Origin: Euprymna scolopes
Taxonomy: Eukaryota; Mollusca; Cephalopoda; Sepiida; Sepiolidae
Direction of reading: 5' to 3'
Assembly (NCBI GenBank): GCA_024364805.1
Contig: CM044502.1
Coordinates: forward strand, 102,109,556-102,131,621
DNA: 22,066 bases
A program made the position numbers and the translations under genes. Positions 1 through 10,551 of this stretch are shown piece after piece; the first letter of the stretch is position 1; every line of letters starts with the position of its first letter. The notes under the pieces are model-generated. The model did not search any database. It was not told the origin of the DNA and saw nothing but the letters and a program-made list of their open reading frames with translations.

Positions 1-1885
1 TTTTTTTCTGGAGATATTTCATTTTGAGGTTTTGGGATTTATGGAACAGGTCGGTATACTTGGTTAGAGTAGCACAGAGAGAGAAAGTAGGTAAGAAAAG
101 GACAGGAATATTTTTTTGTAGCACATGATAAGGTAAAGCCGTAACAATTACCCATTAGTATGGCATCGAGAGGCTCCACCAGAGACTACTGCATGGTCCA
201 GAATCCATTCACTAAATGGCAATACAGCAGCCCCAGTACTTTGTATCTGCTGATAGGACATCCTCCTTAGTGGTTAATCCAAGGTTCGGGTCCCTGACTA
301 TCAGGCGGATAACGTCAGCCCAGACGAAACGTTTACCTTCAGCACCCTTACTAGTGACATGGCCACAAGGATAGACATAGAGACAGAAAATTTCCGACAT
401 CTCAGACTACTGTTCACCAAGTACTACCGATCTGGAAAGCAGAAAGATTCTTCACCCTTTATCAGAAAAATCACTCATTTGAATGAGGACTGAGGGACAA
501 AATAGGAGAAGCGAGAGTTACTGGAGCTGCCGATAACACATCCACTGCATTATCTACTCTCCATTAAAAAAAGGGGGGGGAATAGGTACGAGGGACTTAT
601 TAATAGCTACTTTAAGTCCGGTGCTCAATTATCAATTCAGGACGCTGTTTGAAAATAATCTCCCCTCCCATATTAACGGGGGGATGTTTTTGGCGTTACC
701 TATCTCGAGTTTGAATCATTCGAGCTACACCTTATAATTAAAATCCAATAATGAACGTTTATCAATTTGTGAAGTCGGCTTAATTTTGTATTTGGGTTAA
801 TATTTGAAACCCCTGCTGGTCTTTTTTCTGAATAAGGTTAGATGATTGTGATATCTGGTTTTAAATTAAAAAAAAGATTTTTCTTTCGAAAATATTCAAT
901 AGTAGGTAGTTTCTTTTTAAATGCAAATCTGTTTCAGCATTTTACTAATACAACCAAAAGAAACTACGAAACCATTACGCAGATAGGAATAACAATTTTT
1001 TACGTACATACATAAAATTTCTGGAGAGCTGCTTTTAACATTGTGGCTCTGTATTCGTGCCAGAACGTTCAAGGTTGGGCATGTCACTCCTTAAGTTAAT
1101 CTGATATCCCGTGCAACGTCGAGACAAAGGTTAGCTAGTATTATATAAAAAGAAAAACAAAAACAAAACAAAAAGAAACAACTAAAATATTCGAAATCTC
1201 CATGATACAAGTGAATACTGCACGCGATAGTTAACTCAGTATTTGACTTTAATATCAAGGAGGCTCATAACATTTTCTTTCTAACCTCTGGATCTAAGAT
1301 AGTAAAAAATAGATGTGTCTCCTATTACCTATTATATGATAAGTTGCTAAACGCAGGCTATTTTAGATTGAGTACAGATTTGTAGATCGTGATTGGATTT
1401 TCTAATACATTAATTAAAAAGTTTAATCACAGTTATTTCCCTTTAATTAGTCGGCTCGGTTTATATTAAAATTGAATTCGATTAGTAAATTTTGGCATCG
1501 TTTATGTCTGAATTACTCACCCTGATTCGTGAGAGTTGCATTTGTGTTTACAAATCACTACATTTAACTAAGATTATTTAAAAAAAAATAATAGAAAATT
1601 AGCAATTTCCTTCAACATAAAAGGATGTTTTTTGTGTTATTTCTGCACCCATTGATATTTTTTAAATAAAAGTTATGGCAATTCTACATTACTCGGACGG
1701 CGCTATTATTAGGGGACGATAATTCCAATTTCTTCCTGGTCAAAACACAGTAATTAAATAAACACATTTTTTTCCGAACACAAAAATATTTTAAAACCAA
1801 AACATTTGTTTAAAAATGTATAAATATATAATTGTAAAAACATTTATGAAAAATCTACGCACGAAAATATAATTTTAATAAAAGA
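1..1885. other. AT-rich intergenic sequence without a supported gene
   Basis: I find no recognisable protein, RNA gene or intact transposon here. A 62-codon open frame on the minus strand (212-400) starts MSEIFCLYVYPCGHV and has mixed, non-repetitive composition, but I recognise no domain and see no convincing splice context, so it is not called as a gene. Short G and A runs occur near 565-585, and a C/G-rich potential hairpin lies near 662-686. The only element-like motif is the putative retroelement tail at 1108-1146, listed separately. Confidence 0.6.
1108..1146 (+). repeat. Putative retroelement 3' end motif, copy A
   Basis: The sequence carries the word GCAACGTCGAGA, a GCTAGT-like word about 20 bases later, and then a short TATTATATA-type tail. 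The same order of words occurs at 9150-9232, where it runs into a (TAA)n tract. Similar 'GGCAACGCCGGG ... AGCTAGT' ends followed by short tandem repeats are, from memory, common at the 3' ends of RTE-like LINEs and the SINEs they mobilise. The family assignment is inference. No coding sequence of the element is visible next to it. Confidence 0.35.
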
Positions 1886-1891
1886 ATTTTT

Positions 1892-2073
1892 GAATTAAAG
1901 CAACCTTGAATGATTTTTCTGAAACATTTTTTGATTAGAGTAAAATTGAAATATTTTCAAACAATTTAATAATTTAAATGAAACGTTTTTGGAATTTTAG
2001 CAACGTTGGATTTTTTCCTAAACAATTTTTTTAATTATAGTGAAATAGTCACTGTAATAAAATATAGTTTTAA
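1892..2073. repeat. Decayed minisatellite, period about 41 bp
   Basis: Related AT-rich units begin near 1892, 1933, 1992 and 2033. They share the pattern GAATTNNAGCAAC, then a T-rich block, AAACA and a T run. The first-to-second and third-to-fourth spacings are both 41 bases, and the middle step (1933 to 1992) is irregular. The units are strongly diverged. The 73-codon open frame at 2006-2227 is a by-product of the low-complexity sequence. Confidence 0.4.
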
Positions 2074-2637
2074 TTTTTTTGTGGTACCTGTTGAAGGGTC
2101 AACATTATATATTATTGTTTTAATTTTTAAATTAATAAACAATTTGAATGGAATGAAACAAATGAACTTGGTCGACTTATTGTCACTTTTGGATCTTGTT
2201 GAAAAGCGTCATCTGGCGACAATTTAGTAAAACGCACCCCCACAAAAATGGCGCCGTCTGTGTGATGCAGAATGGTTAAAATTATTTCTTGTTTAAGTTA
2301 ATGATTTTTCAGAAGAAATAGCGTCCTTTATTAAAAAAATCTTTGAGAGAACTTTTTATAAACTTGAAATATTTACCTTCTTTGGAGAATGAATCCAACT
2401 TAAAAAATAGATAGTTTACCTGTGAATTCAATTATTTCAGCCAATCATAAAAAAATAGAAAATAAGGTTAATGATTCTGTTCATTAAACTTTGTAACAAA
2501 TTCATAACAAAGAATTTTGTGATGAAAAAGGGATTATAAACAATAAATATTTAAAACATATGTACACAATATTTGTTGATTTAGCATGATTATAAACTAT
2601 TGATTACACTATACATTTCGTATTCTAATCTTATATT
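2074..2637. other. AT-rich spacer, nothing recognised
   Basis: Apart from poly-A and poly-T runs I see no repeat, coding potential or RNA-like structure in this stretch. Confidence 0.5.
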
Positions 2638-2639
2638 TA

Positions 2640-2834
2640 CGTGAAAGTTTATAAAAGTAGAGAGCAATGCCGAAAACTGGGAAAGAGAAAGATTTTAAAT
2701 CTACTCCGGACACACCAGCAGCTTTGTTTGCTGATGTTTGTATAGTGAGAGGGAGAAATGAATAAATAGTTAAACATTTTTCCTTTCTCTTTCCCGGTTT
2801 TCCGCATTGCTCTCGGCTTTTACAAACTTTCATG
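2640..2834. mobile_element. 195-bp MITE with 52-bp terminal inverted repeats (Tc1/mariner-type TA target)
   Basis: Positions 2640-2691 and 2783-2834 are inverted copies of each other, matching at about 46 of 52 positions. The arms share AGAGCAATGC and GGGAAAGAGAAAG cores. The element is bracketed by TA at 2638-2639 and 2835-2836, the target duplication expected for the Tc1/mariner superfamily. The interior is only about 91 bp and cannot encode a transposase, so this is a non-autonomous miniature element. A 32-codon frame starting MPKTGKEKDFKS (2668-2766, plus) spans part of the left repeat and the interior, with no known meaning. The termini do not match those of the mariner or Tc3-like elements in this window, so its autonomous partner is not visible here. 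Confidence 0.78.
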
Positions 2835-2874
2835 TATTTCTTCATCAGGAATGTTTCAAGGAAACTACCATTTT

Positions 2875-2875
<1 letters not shown>

Positions 2876-2939
<64 letters not shown>
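2876..2939. repeat. (TA)n microsatellite
   Basis: An almost uninterrupted TA dinucleotide array of about 64 bp. It causes the YIYIYI run in an open frame at 2845-3135, which is not a gene. Confidence 0.97.
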
Positions 2940-2941
<2 letters not shown>

Positions 2942-3873
2942 CATAATCTATATCCAAATTTCAACTTGAAAAATTGTTTTTTCATTGATGAGTTATGGGC
3001 AGAATAAATTAAAAATTTGACATAATAATTACATGCATGATTCTGCGCGACGAAACAGATGCTGGCAAGAATTATGCATTTCAACGTACTTAAAGAAATA
3101 AATGGTTTTAAATTTGGAATATAGACTTTTGTCATTTATATATGCTCTGTAGTTATATTAAGCTTAATAAATTAAACGACTGGTGTAAATAAAAAAGTGA
3201 AATATAATTACATAAACATTATATATAGATATATATTTTTTCCGTACTTAAAATGACCGCCCTTTAACAATGTGGGGATGGAATTTCTTTCCCCCCAAAC
3301 GAACGTACCAGGTTTAACATGTACAAATTAACTTTTTTGTTGATAACATCGCATGGAAATCGCGTTAAACGTGCTGACGGGAGGAAAATTTATATGAAAA
3401 CATAAAATGAAAGTGTAGTATAGGGAATTCCAGCTTAAATGCTATATAGGTAGTTTGTAGAAATAGTAAGTTATGTAAGTATATTTTCGATTCTCATCAG
3501 CCAGTTTAGTGGATTCCCAAAAGGTTGGGTTTGACAGGCGTCAAACTTAAGTCACATTTTGACTGTCTAGATAGAATGCATCGGAAATTAGGGGTGACAC
3601 AGAAAGTGTGGTCGTAGGCTTCCGGTTGACGACACATGGGCTGAGAGTTGGTCTTGGGTAGCAGAGAATGCAGACGAGAAGTCTCGGATCTCAGACAATC
3701 AGGGTCCAGATATAGGCTTGCCTTTAATAAAACAATTGAAACTTCAAATCCATCTTGTTGTTATCGATGCATCTGTCTGAAGTGACCACTTTCCAATGAG
3801 ATGGAGACCAGCGACAAGAAGGTATCATCCGCTGGCCAAGGCAAGCAGGTATGTACGCACTGTGTAGGATAAG

Positions 3874-3875
<2 letters not shown>
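2940..3875. other. Intergenic sequence, nothing recognised
   Basis: No open frame with believable composition, no inverted repeat and no RNA gene seen. The less AT-rich part (about 3490-3860) has unique-looking sequence that I could not assign to a family. Confidence 0.5.

Positions 3876-3941
<66 letters not shown>
3876..3941. repeat. (CA)n microsatellite
   Basis: A pure CA dinucleotide array of 66 bp. Its minus-strand reading gives a CVCVCV frame that is not a gene. Confidence 0.97.
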
Positions 3942-3945
<4 letters not shown>

Positions 3946-4149
3946 TAATATTTTTTAAACTTTAAATGAACAACTAAATTAATTTTTTCCAGAAATAAAA
4001 AATAATTATAACAAATATTAATATAATATATAAAAGATTATTGAAAGTAAAGATACTACATGTTTGTTATTAAAGAAAAAATGATTTTTTTTTGTTATTA
4101 CAAAATATTTGAACACAATAATTGTGGTAGCCGTAAGAGAACATATAAC

Positions 4150-4153
<4 letters not shown>

Positions 4154-4226
<73 letters not shown>

Positions 4227-4267
4227 GCGACTAAGAGAAAAAGAAAGAGACAGATAGAAGGAGAGAG
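4154..4267. repeat. (GA)n microsatellite, interrupted
   Basis: A purine-only tract of GA dinucleotides with AAAG and GGAG interruptions, degrading towards its right end. It yields RERERE and SLSLSL frames on the two strands, both artefacts. Confidence 0.95.
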
Positions 4268-4417
4268 GTGGTGCTTCTCCTCCGACTTCATCTATGACAT
4301 TAGTGATTAGATCGAAAACTGTAGATCGGATTAAATATAAAATGTTTCAAATCGATTTTATGTGAAAATATTGTTTTGAAAACGAACAGATATTTTCCCT
4401 ATCTTACTGACCAAATA

Positions 4418-5712
4418 CGAGAGGTGCACAATAAGTAATGCCCCTAACCCACTTCCCATAGCAGTAGAGTAACGAAACTTTGGCACAGTCATTAGTCTTT
4501 CTCTACATAGAAACCACCCAGTGTTATGCATTTCTCTCATCGTTTGATGCAACTCTAGAGACCGTTTTTGTAGAACACCCCAGGTTGGTCCTCCAACCAC
4601 GACGTGACTTCAGAAATCAAGGCTGCATCATCTGAGAAACGCTTTCCTTTCAAAAACAACTTCATGGCTGGGAAGAGGTGAAAGTCAGAGGGTGCAAGGT
4701 CAGGAGAGTAGGGAGAATGGGGGAGAATTTCATAATTAGACGTCAGTGCTTCTGATCTGGCGACATGCGAGTTGTGGACCGGAGTGTTGTCCTGCAGGAG
4801 GAGGGTATCTTTGCTGATCTTGCCCCGCCTCTTGATTTTGATAGCTTCACTTAATTTCCCCAAAAGTGAAGCATAATAGGCTTCTGTAATTGTGGTACCC
4901 TTTGCCAGGAAATCTGTCATCATTACTCCGTCCTGGTCCCAGAAGACTGTGAACATGACCTTGCCAGCTGAGGGTTGCACCCTTGCCTTCTTTGGAGGTG
5001 GTGAGTCCAAGTGTTTTAACTGCATTGACAGGGCTTTGGTTTCTGGATGATAGTGATGGACCCAGGTTTCATCCTGTGTAATCAGTGTTTTGAAAAACTT
5101 TCACTCATCTTCTTGGCACATCTCCAAATTCATCCTCGAGCACTCGACACGTTCTCCCTTCTGGAATGGTGTGAGCAACCTGGTAATCCATCTGGCAGAC
5201 ACCTTATGCATATGCAAATAGTCATGAATGATAGTTTCCACAGACCCTGTACTAATCTTGACATCTTGCGCTATTTGACAAATAGTAATGCGCCGATCTT
5301 CCAAAATGACAGCCTCAACTTGACGGGCAGATGCCTCATCAATGGCATAAGGGGGGGGCGACCAGGTCTGGGAGCTGTTTCCACAGACTTCCGGCCATAT
5401 TTGAATTCACGATGCCAGCGTTTTACAAGGTCATATGATGGGGCATTATCATCATAAGTTTCTTTCGTTTCATCAAAAGTCTCCTGTGGTGTGCGTTCTT
5501 TCAAATACAAAATCCGGATCACTGCTCGACATTCAACAGGCTCTATTTCACAGCTGACTCAGTTCAAACACCTGTAAAACAGAAACCACGATTAGTTCAG
5601 AGCTGTAATTTGCCACATAACCCGTAGAGATATAAATCATTGTACATGAAAATTTCAGCTAGATCAGACAATTGGAAGTGGGTCAGGGGCATTACTTATT
5701 GCACGCCCCTCG
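4418..5712 (-). mobile_element. mariner-like DNA transposon, copy 1
   Basis: The element is 1,295 bp, typical for mariner. Its imperfect terminal inverted repeats begin CGAGAGGTGCACAATAAG on the left and, read inward on the minus strand, CGAGGGGCGTGCAATAAG on the right. They continue with GTAATGCCCCT and a CCCACTTCC word. TA dinucleotides flank it at 4416-4417 and 5713-5714, the expected target duplication. The single gene is on the minus strand. A second copy of identical length lies at 14929-16223. Their unrelated flanks show two separate insertions rather than a segmental duplication. Confidence 0.95.
4492..5546 (-). pseudogene. Mariner transposase pseudogene (D,D34D), copy 1
   Basis: This frame encodes a cut-and-paste transposase that would bind the terminal repeats and move the element into TA sites. 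In order one sees an N-terminal helix-turn-helix part (IRILYLKERTPQETFDETKE, then RWHREF), a second DNA-binding part (DRRITICQIAQDVKISTGSV) and the catalytic core. The core has a first Asp in QDETWVHHY, a second in LLLQDNTPVH and a third in SPDLAPSDFHLF. I count 34 residues between the second and third, so the motif is D34D. The length, about 351 codons, is normal. It is dead: the start codon is ATA (ATG in the second copy), the frame shifts at a G run near 5347-5353, and in-frame stops fall at 5101-5103 (TGA), 4555-4557 (TAG) and 4538-4540 (TGA). Two of these stops are shared with the other copy. Genes of this type are often labelled SETMAR-like, but no SET domain is present. Confidence 0.93.
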
Positions 5713-5888
5713 TATATATTTTTAAATAACTTTAGTGAAATCTCAATTACCTTAAATATAAGACACACACATGTGCATGCGTACGTGCGTGCATGCCCAT
5801 GTCTGTGTGTGTGTGTGTGTGTGTGTGTGATGGGGTAAGCTGATATACCTATTACATAATAATAGACTTGTCCAGAGACTATAAATAT
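5713..5888. repeat. (AC)/(GT) alternating tract with (GT)n microsatellite
   Basis: An ACACACATGTGCATGCGTAC-type alternating purine-pyrimidine stretch starts near 5762 and passes into a (GT)n array at about 5803-5829. The left CA part and right GT part could pair. Alternation of this length is the kind of sequence that can adopt Z-DNA. No function is claimed. Confidence 0.85.
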
Positions 5889-6117
5889 ACACTGCGTGTC
5901 AAATTATTAACGAGATAACATTTTTTTTACCAGTTTCAGAAACTTATCGGTGGTTTCGTATCAAAAGCTTCGGAAACGTTGGCAATGCTGAGCTGCGCGT
6001 ACTGTGAAATTTTCGTAATGTTTTGCGCAATATAAACAACTTGTCATCGTACTTGCTTAATCCACGGTATGTGAGGTGTGTCAAATTATTAACAAGGCAG
6101 TTTATTTTGTTGATACA

Positions 6118-7164
6118 ATGGGTCGTAAAGGTGGTTTGAGTAGTTCTGAAAAGAGTACTATTACAGAACAGCTAACAAAAGTTAAAACTACCCTCGGAGT
6201 ATGGAAAATGATAGGAAGGTACCATCAAACTGTGAAGAACTTTGTCAAGGACCTTACAAAGGTACGTAAGAGAGCCGGTAAAGTTAAATCTTGAGTTGTT
6301 TCACGCCGTTCTCTACTCCAAATTAAAGGTGAAGTAGTTAAGAACTCTGGCCAGACAAGTCGAGAAGTCTTTGAAGAATGTCTCAAAAAGTACTCGATGT
6401 CGCCTTCTGAAAGAAGTGGCAAAGTCTATTGAGTCTGTGACGAAGCCTCCATTAAAGTAACATCACTTACAAAACATTGAAATGGACAGAGGACATGAAA
6501 ACGATTTTTCCAAAGTTTTTTTTTAACGGATGAAGTGCGTGTCACTCTTGATGGCCCAGATGGCTGGAGCAAGGGATGAGTCCTAGATGAACGACATCGT
6601 CATCAGCGTTTAAGGCGCCAACAGGATGGTGGTGGGATAATGATTTGGGCAGGGATTATCGGAGGTACTTTAGTTGGCCCATGGAGAGTCCCAGAAGACG
6701 TAAAAATGACGTCAAATGCTTACATAGTTTTTTTCTGAATGAACACTTTGAACCCTGGTTGAAGAAGCAAAGGTTGACGTTCAGAAGAACCATTATGCAA
6801 ATACTCTTTGCCTTTATTTGCTGCATGCGAGGGAGCATGATTCTGCATAAATGCAGAATAATGCTCCCTCGCATGCAGCAAACAAAAGCAAATAGTATTT
6901 GCAACAACTGGGGTTCTCTGGGCTACGGAAGATGCATTGGCCTGCGAATTCACCAGATTTTAACCCATTTAAGAACCTTTGGAGTTTTATGAAGCGACGC
7001 CTCTATGTAAGTGGACGCCAATTTAAGAGCAAAGATGAGTTTTGGGATGCTCTCCAAGAGGTATCGCGAGGAATAACTGTTGACGAAATCAAATTTGACA
7101 AATTCTATGGACCAACGTCTTTTACACGTCATTCATAAAAAAAGGATCGCATATTCCCTACTAA
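6118..7164 (+). pseudogene. Tc3-like transposase pseudogene
   Basis: This is a DDE transposase of the Tc1/Tc3 branch. Starting at MGRKGGLSSSEK, the helix-turn-helix part reads LTKVKTTLGVWKMIGRYHQT. The first catalytic block is TDEVRVTLDGPDGW, followed by GGGIMIWAGIIGGTLVGPWR, then MQNNAPSHAANK, where the family has MQDNAPSH, and SPDFNPFKNLW, where the family has SPDLNPIENLW. Thus both the second Asp (now Asn) and the final Glu (now Lys) are lost. The C-terminal end KKGSHIPY stops at 7162-7164. Further damage includes a TGA at 6292-6294, other in-frame stops, a frameshift near the C-terminus, and a 53-bp inverted duplication at 6796-6903 inserted just before the second catalytic block. An active relative would be about 330-345 residues. 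The catalytic losses and stops make it certainly inactive. Confidence 0.9.
6796..6903. repeat. 53-bp near-perfect inverted duplication inside the transposase frame
   Basis: Arms 6796-6848 and 6851-6903 are reverse complements with only 4 mismatches, separated by two bases (AA). The right arm is the normal coding segment (MQNNAPSHAANK, plus strand). The left arm is the same segment copied in reverse and reads MQNHAPSHAANKGKEYL on the minus strand. Both copies already have Asn for the second catalytic Asp, so that loss came before the duplication. Confidence 0.92.
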
Positions 7165-7640
7165 TTATGTCAATGTAGAAATTGCTATGGAGTTATTGTG
7201 TTCTAAGCATTTTTCCTAGTTCATTTTATGTTCGAAAATTAGTTCAATATACAAGTTATGGGTATATTGTGTTTTTTTTCTCAACCTCGTTAATAACTTG
7301 ACACACTATAATCAACAAATATTCCTAGCTTCTGCCATAGTTTCGCTAATACTACTTTGAATACTTTTATTTTTTTGACTGTAGTAGTTGAATAGTATAG
7401 TAAGCACTTTCTCAAAGTTTCATGGACTTTTATTCACCCGTTCCTTAAATATTAAAAAATGTAAACTTGTTAATAATTTGATACGCAGTGTAGTTACATC
7501 TAATACGTTATTGGATAGCGATCGTGGCAGTTATTGCCCTTGATTCATGACGTGTACTTCTGTAACATACTTTTTTGCTAGTGCACTTTTGTTAACTATA
7601 TCCCTGTGTTTGTTTTGATTAATACCGGCCTGTAATGTTG

Positions 7641-8636
<996 letters not shown>

Positions 8637-8742
8637 TACTAACTAGCTCTACCTACGTATTGAGCACTGTTGAAGTAAATACTTCAAGTTTACGCATAAA
8701 TTTATACTTTCATATATAAATTATGTGATTAAATGACGTAGT

Positions 8743-8777
8743 TTATATATATATGTATATATATATATACATATATG

Positions 8778-8824
<47 letters not shown>
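8743..8824. repeat. (TA)n microsatellite with TG/CA interruptions
   Basis: A TA-rich array interrupted by TGTA and TACA steps, self-complementary over much of its length. It lies about 105 bp downstream of the hammerhead candidate. Confidence 0.93.
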
Positions 8825-8828
<4 letters not shown>

Positions 8829-9149
8829 TTATAATATTAATGATTAATTATCAACCTTTAAATACCTAAGAAACTATTCATTTCGTTCCACTTTCAATTA
8901 TTTAATAATAACATTTCTCTGTGTTAAACATCTTTGTGTTAATTTTTTTAGTAGTTTATCCACAGTTACTATTTTATGCCCAGATGATGATGCACTAGAT
9001 AATCAAAGTTTAACTTGTTTTTTTAGAGTAGATTCCTTAACGAAATCTGTTCAGTCTTTGTGTCATATTTTCAGCAAGCAACGCTTATTCACAGGTACTT
9101 ACAAATTCAAAAAGAATATTCAACAATATTTTTCTTAACATTTTTTATA
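8825..9149. other. AT-rich spacer, nothing recognised
   Basis: No coding potential or structured repeat seen. It may be the body of the element whose putative tail follows, but nothing in it is diagnostic. Confidence 0.45.
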
Positions 9150-9195
9150 TCTCCTCGGGCAACGTCGAGAAACTGGTCTTTCTAGTTAATTGAAC

Positions 9196-9232
<37 letters not shown>
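9150..9232 (+). repeat. Putative retroelement 3' end motif, copy B, with (TAA)n tail
   Basis: ATATCTCCTCGGGCAACGTC is followed by GAGA, CTAGTT and then a TAA trinucleotide array (about 9199-9232). The word order copies that at 1108-1146. A short tandem-repeat tail rather than poly-A suits an RTE-like LINE or its dependent SINE, but the assignment is inference. Confidence 0.38.
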
Positions 9233-10060
9233 TTTAATAATATGTATTAAATTGATACAAGAAATATATTTTCACACAAAATGTGTTTGTAGCTAAATTA
9301 AAAGACCAACTTTCATATAAAATGCTTTTTCAACGTCTGACGAATGCTAAAAAGCAAACGGTTCGAATAGCTACCCTCTTTTTTACTCACTTTGTTGGGA
9401 TTTGCTCTCTTCTTCACTTCTTAAAGCAAGTTAGTGTTCATAGGAAAGTGTTAACTCAAAATATTTTAAACTAATGAAAATCGCGTTGAACCTAAAAAAT
9501 AACAAGTCTATGTTTAATTAACCAAACGTATAAAAACAGTAACCTGGCCAACGAAATCAGATTTATCCCACCTCTCCTCGAACAGGACCTAAGTTTACCC
9601 CCCCCCTGTTGCCTTTGTCCGTGGTAGGCAAGGCGGAAAATGAATATACAATGATTCACATATAATCCTTTCTTCATTTCGAGCACACATTTTTACACAC
9701 TAACGAACAGAAACTCACAACTACAAACGCTCTAATTAGAACATGGTACAGTGCCACATGCATACAGTGTCACGCTGCCAAATACTCACATATGTACATC
9801 ACTTACATGCACATATTATTCACACTATGAACATTTTGACGTACTCACCTCTAAACCTTGTGACTACTTACTCAACATTCTTTACCAAACACAGGGTTTT
9901 ATAAATGAACATTTTCATCACAGAAAATAACTGTTTTACATGGGAGTCAACACTTATGAAGACCCGAAAGCCACTCGAGGATAAGGGTCAAGAGTGAACG
10001 GTGGTCACCTGTACAGCAGCATAATAGCATCGTTAGTGGTAAAAATTGGGTATAATTTGA
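9233..10060. other. Spacer, possibly 3' untranslated part of the minus-strand LINE
   Basis: No separate gene is supported. Because the LINE frame at 10061-10551 reads leftward and ends with a stop at 10061-10063, the sequence to its left would be its 3' untranslated region if that part survives. I could not find a clear poly-A or tandem-repeat tail to mark the end. The small frames at 9283-9474 and 9492-9686 have no recognisable domain. Confidence 0.4.
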
Positions 10061-10551
10061 TTATTTAAGGGGACGATTCAACAAGAACTTGTTTACATTG
10101 GACTTGAAGACGACCATGTTGTAGTCAGCCGGAAAGCAGGCCAATGGAACAGTTCCATAAGCGGGCAGCTCTAGGACAGAAGCTTTGTTCATGGGATCCA
10201 TGTTTAGGTTTAAGCAACGATAGAGAGTGTGTGAATTTATTCATAGTGATTTTGGCTAGACGAATGGTTTTGTGAAGGATTAGCGAGAGGGAGGAATAAA
10301 CCGGAGCTCAATCGAACACTTGCCATGAAAATAGCGATAGAACAAGGACAAGCTCGCAACGTCTTTTCTGTAAGGCGAGCTGAAAATAACGATAGAGCAG
10401 AGACAGACTTGCAATGTTTTTTTTTTTCTATGGGAAAGAGGTTGCAGAGAAAAGATAAGAACATCACCTTCTAGATTTTGAAGCCGATTTTGAACTCTGT
10501 CAAGGCAGAATAGAGTGTCCGAGCGGCTCCTAACCAGATGTGGCAATAACG
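10061..10551 (-). pseudogene. LINE reverse transcriptase, C-terminal fragment 1
   Basis: This is the last part of a non-LTR retrotransposon polymerase protein, read on the minus strand. Spread over more than one frame are LDRVQNRL, then SLQPLSHRK, DVASLSLFYRYFHGKC, a stretch ending CPRAARLWNC, and finally PADYNMVVFKSNVNKFL before a stop at 10061-10063. The order LDRVQ / SLQPL-HRR / VASLSLFYRYYHG-C / SFFPRTARLWN-LP / FP-YNL--FKSRVN is the familiar tail of jockey/CR1-like LINE polymerases. The RT catalytic part is absent, so the copy is 5'-truncated, the usual result of incomplete target-primed reverse transcription. There are frameshifts and stops. A segment of about 57-60 bp is tandemly duplicated (10327-10441), so the FYRYF block occurs twice. 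The precise clade is not determined. Confidence 0.82.
10327..10441 (-). repeat. Tandem duplication of about 55-60 bp within the LINE fragment
   Basis: GAAAATAGCGATAG at 10327 recurs as GAAAATAACGATAG at 10382, followed by parallel sequence. On the minus strand one copy encodes DVASLSLFYRYF and the other, in a shifted frame, NIASLSLLYRYF. The second unit contains a longer homopolymer run (poly-T on the plus strand) that shifts its frame. Confidence 0.75.

Larger units (their letters stand above)
5890..7490 (+). mobile_element. Tc3-like (Tc1/mariner superfamily) transposon with IR/DR ends
   Basis: The element is 1,601 bp with flanking TA at 5888-5889 and 7491-7492. Outer terminal repeats start CACTGCGTGTCAAATTATTA on the left and, on the opposite strand at the right end, CACTGCGTATCAAATTATTA. 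A second copy of the core GTGTCAAATTATTAAC lies inside each end, at 6076-6096 on the left and inverted at 7285-7306 on the right. Outer-to-inner spacing is about 186 bp on the left and 184 bp on the right, while the sequence between them is not alike. This is the doubled-site (IR/DR) arrangement known from Sleeping Beauty-type Tc1 elements. The one gene, on the plus strand, is broken. Confidence 0.93.

Noticed and set aside
662-690. CCCCTCCC ... GGGGGG hairpin resembling a terminator
   Set aside because: Short, and this is a eukaryotic intergenic context with no upstream gene.
2845-3135. 96-codon minus-strand frame with a long YIYIYI run
   Set aside because: It is produced by the (TA)n array. 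The same applies to the frames at 7644-7955 and 18713-19081.
3724-3942. Cysteine-valine repeat frame
   Set aside because: It is a reading of the (CA)n microsatellite and not a protein.
4060-4291. Arginine-glutamate and serine-leucine repeat frames
   Set aside because: Readings of the (GA)n tract in both directions. The frames at 11329-11523 and 13090-13281 have the same cause, although parts of the minus-strand readings at 11309-11604 are real LINE codons.
5047-5457. 136-codon plus-strand frame inside mariner copy 1
   Set aside because: Antisense shadow of the minus-strand transposase. The plus-strand frame at 14921-15145 is likewise a shadow in copy 2.
4492-5546. Reading the mariner gene as a host SETMAR gene
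   Set aside because: There is no SET methyltransferase domain, and terminal repeats and TA flanks bound the unit. It is a plain transposon with a broken gene.
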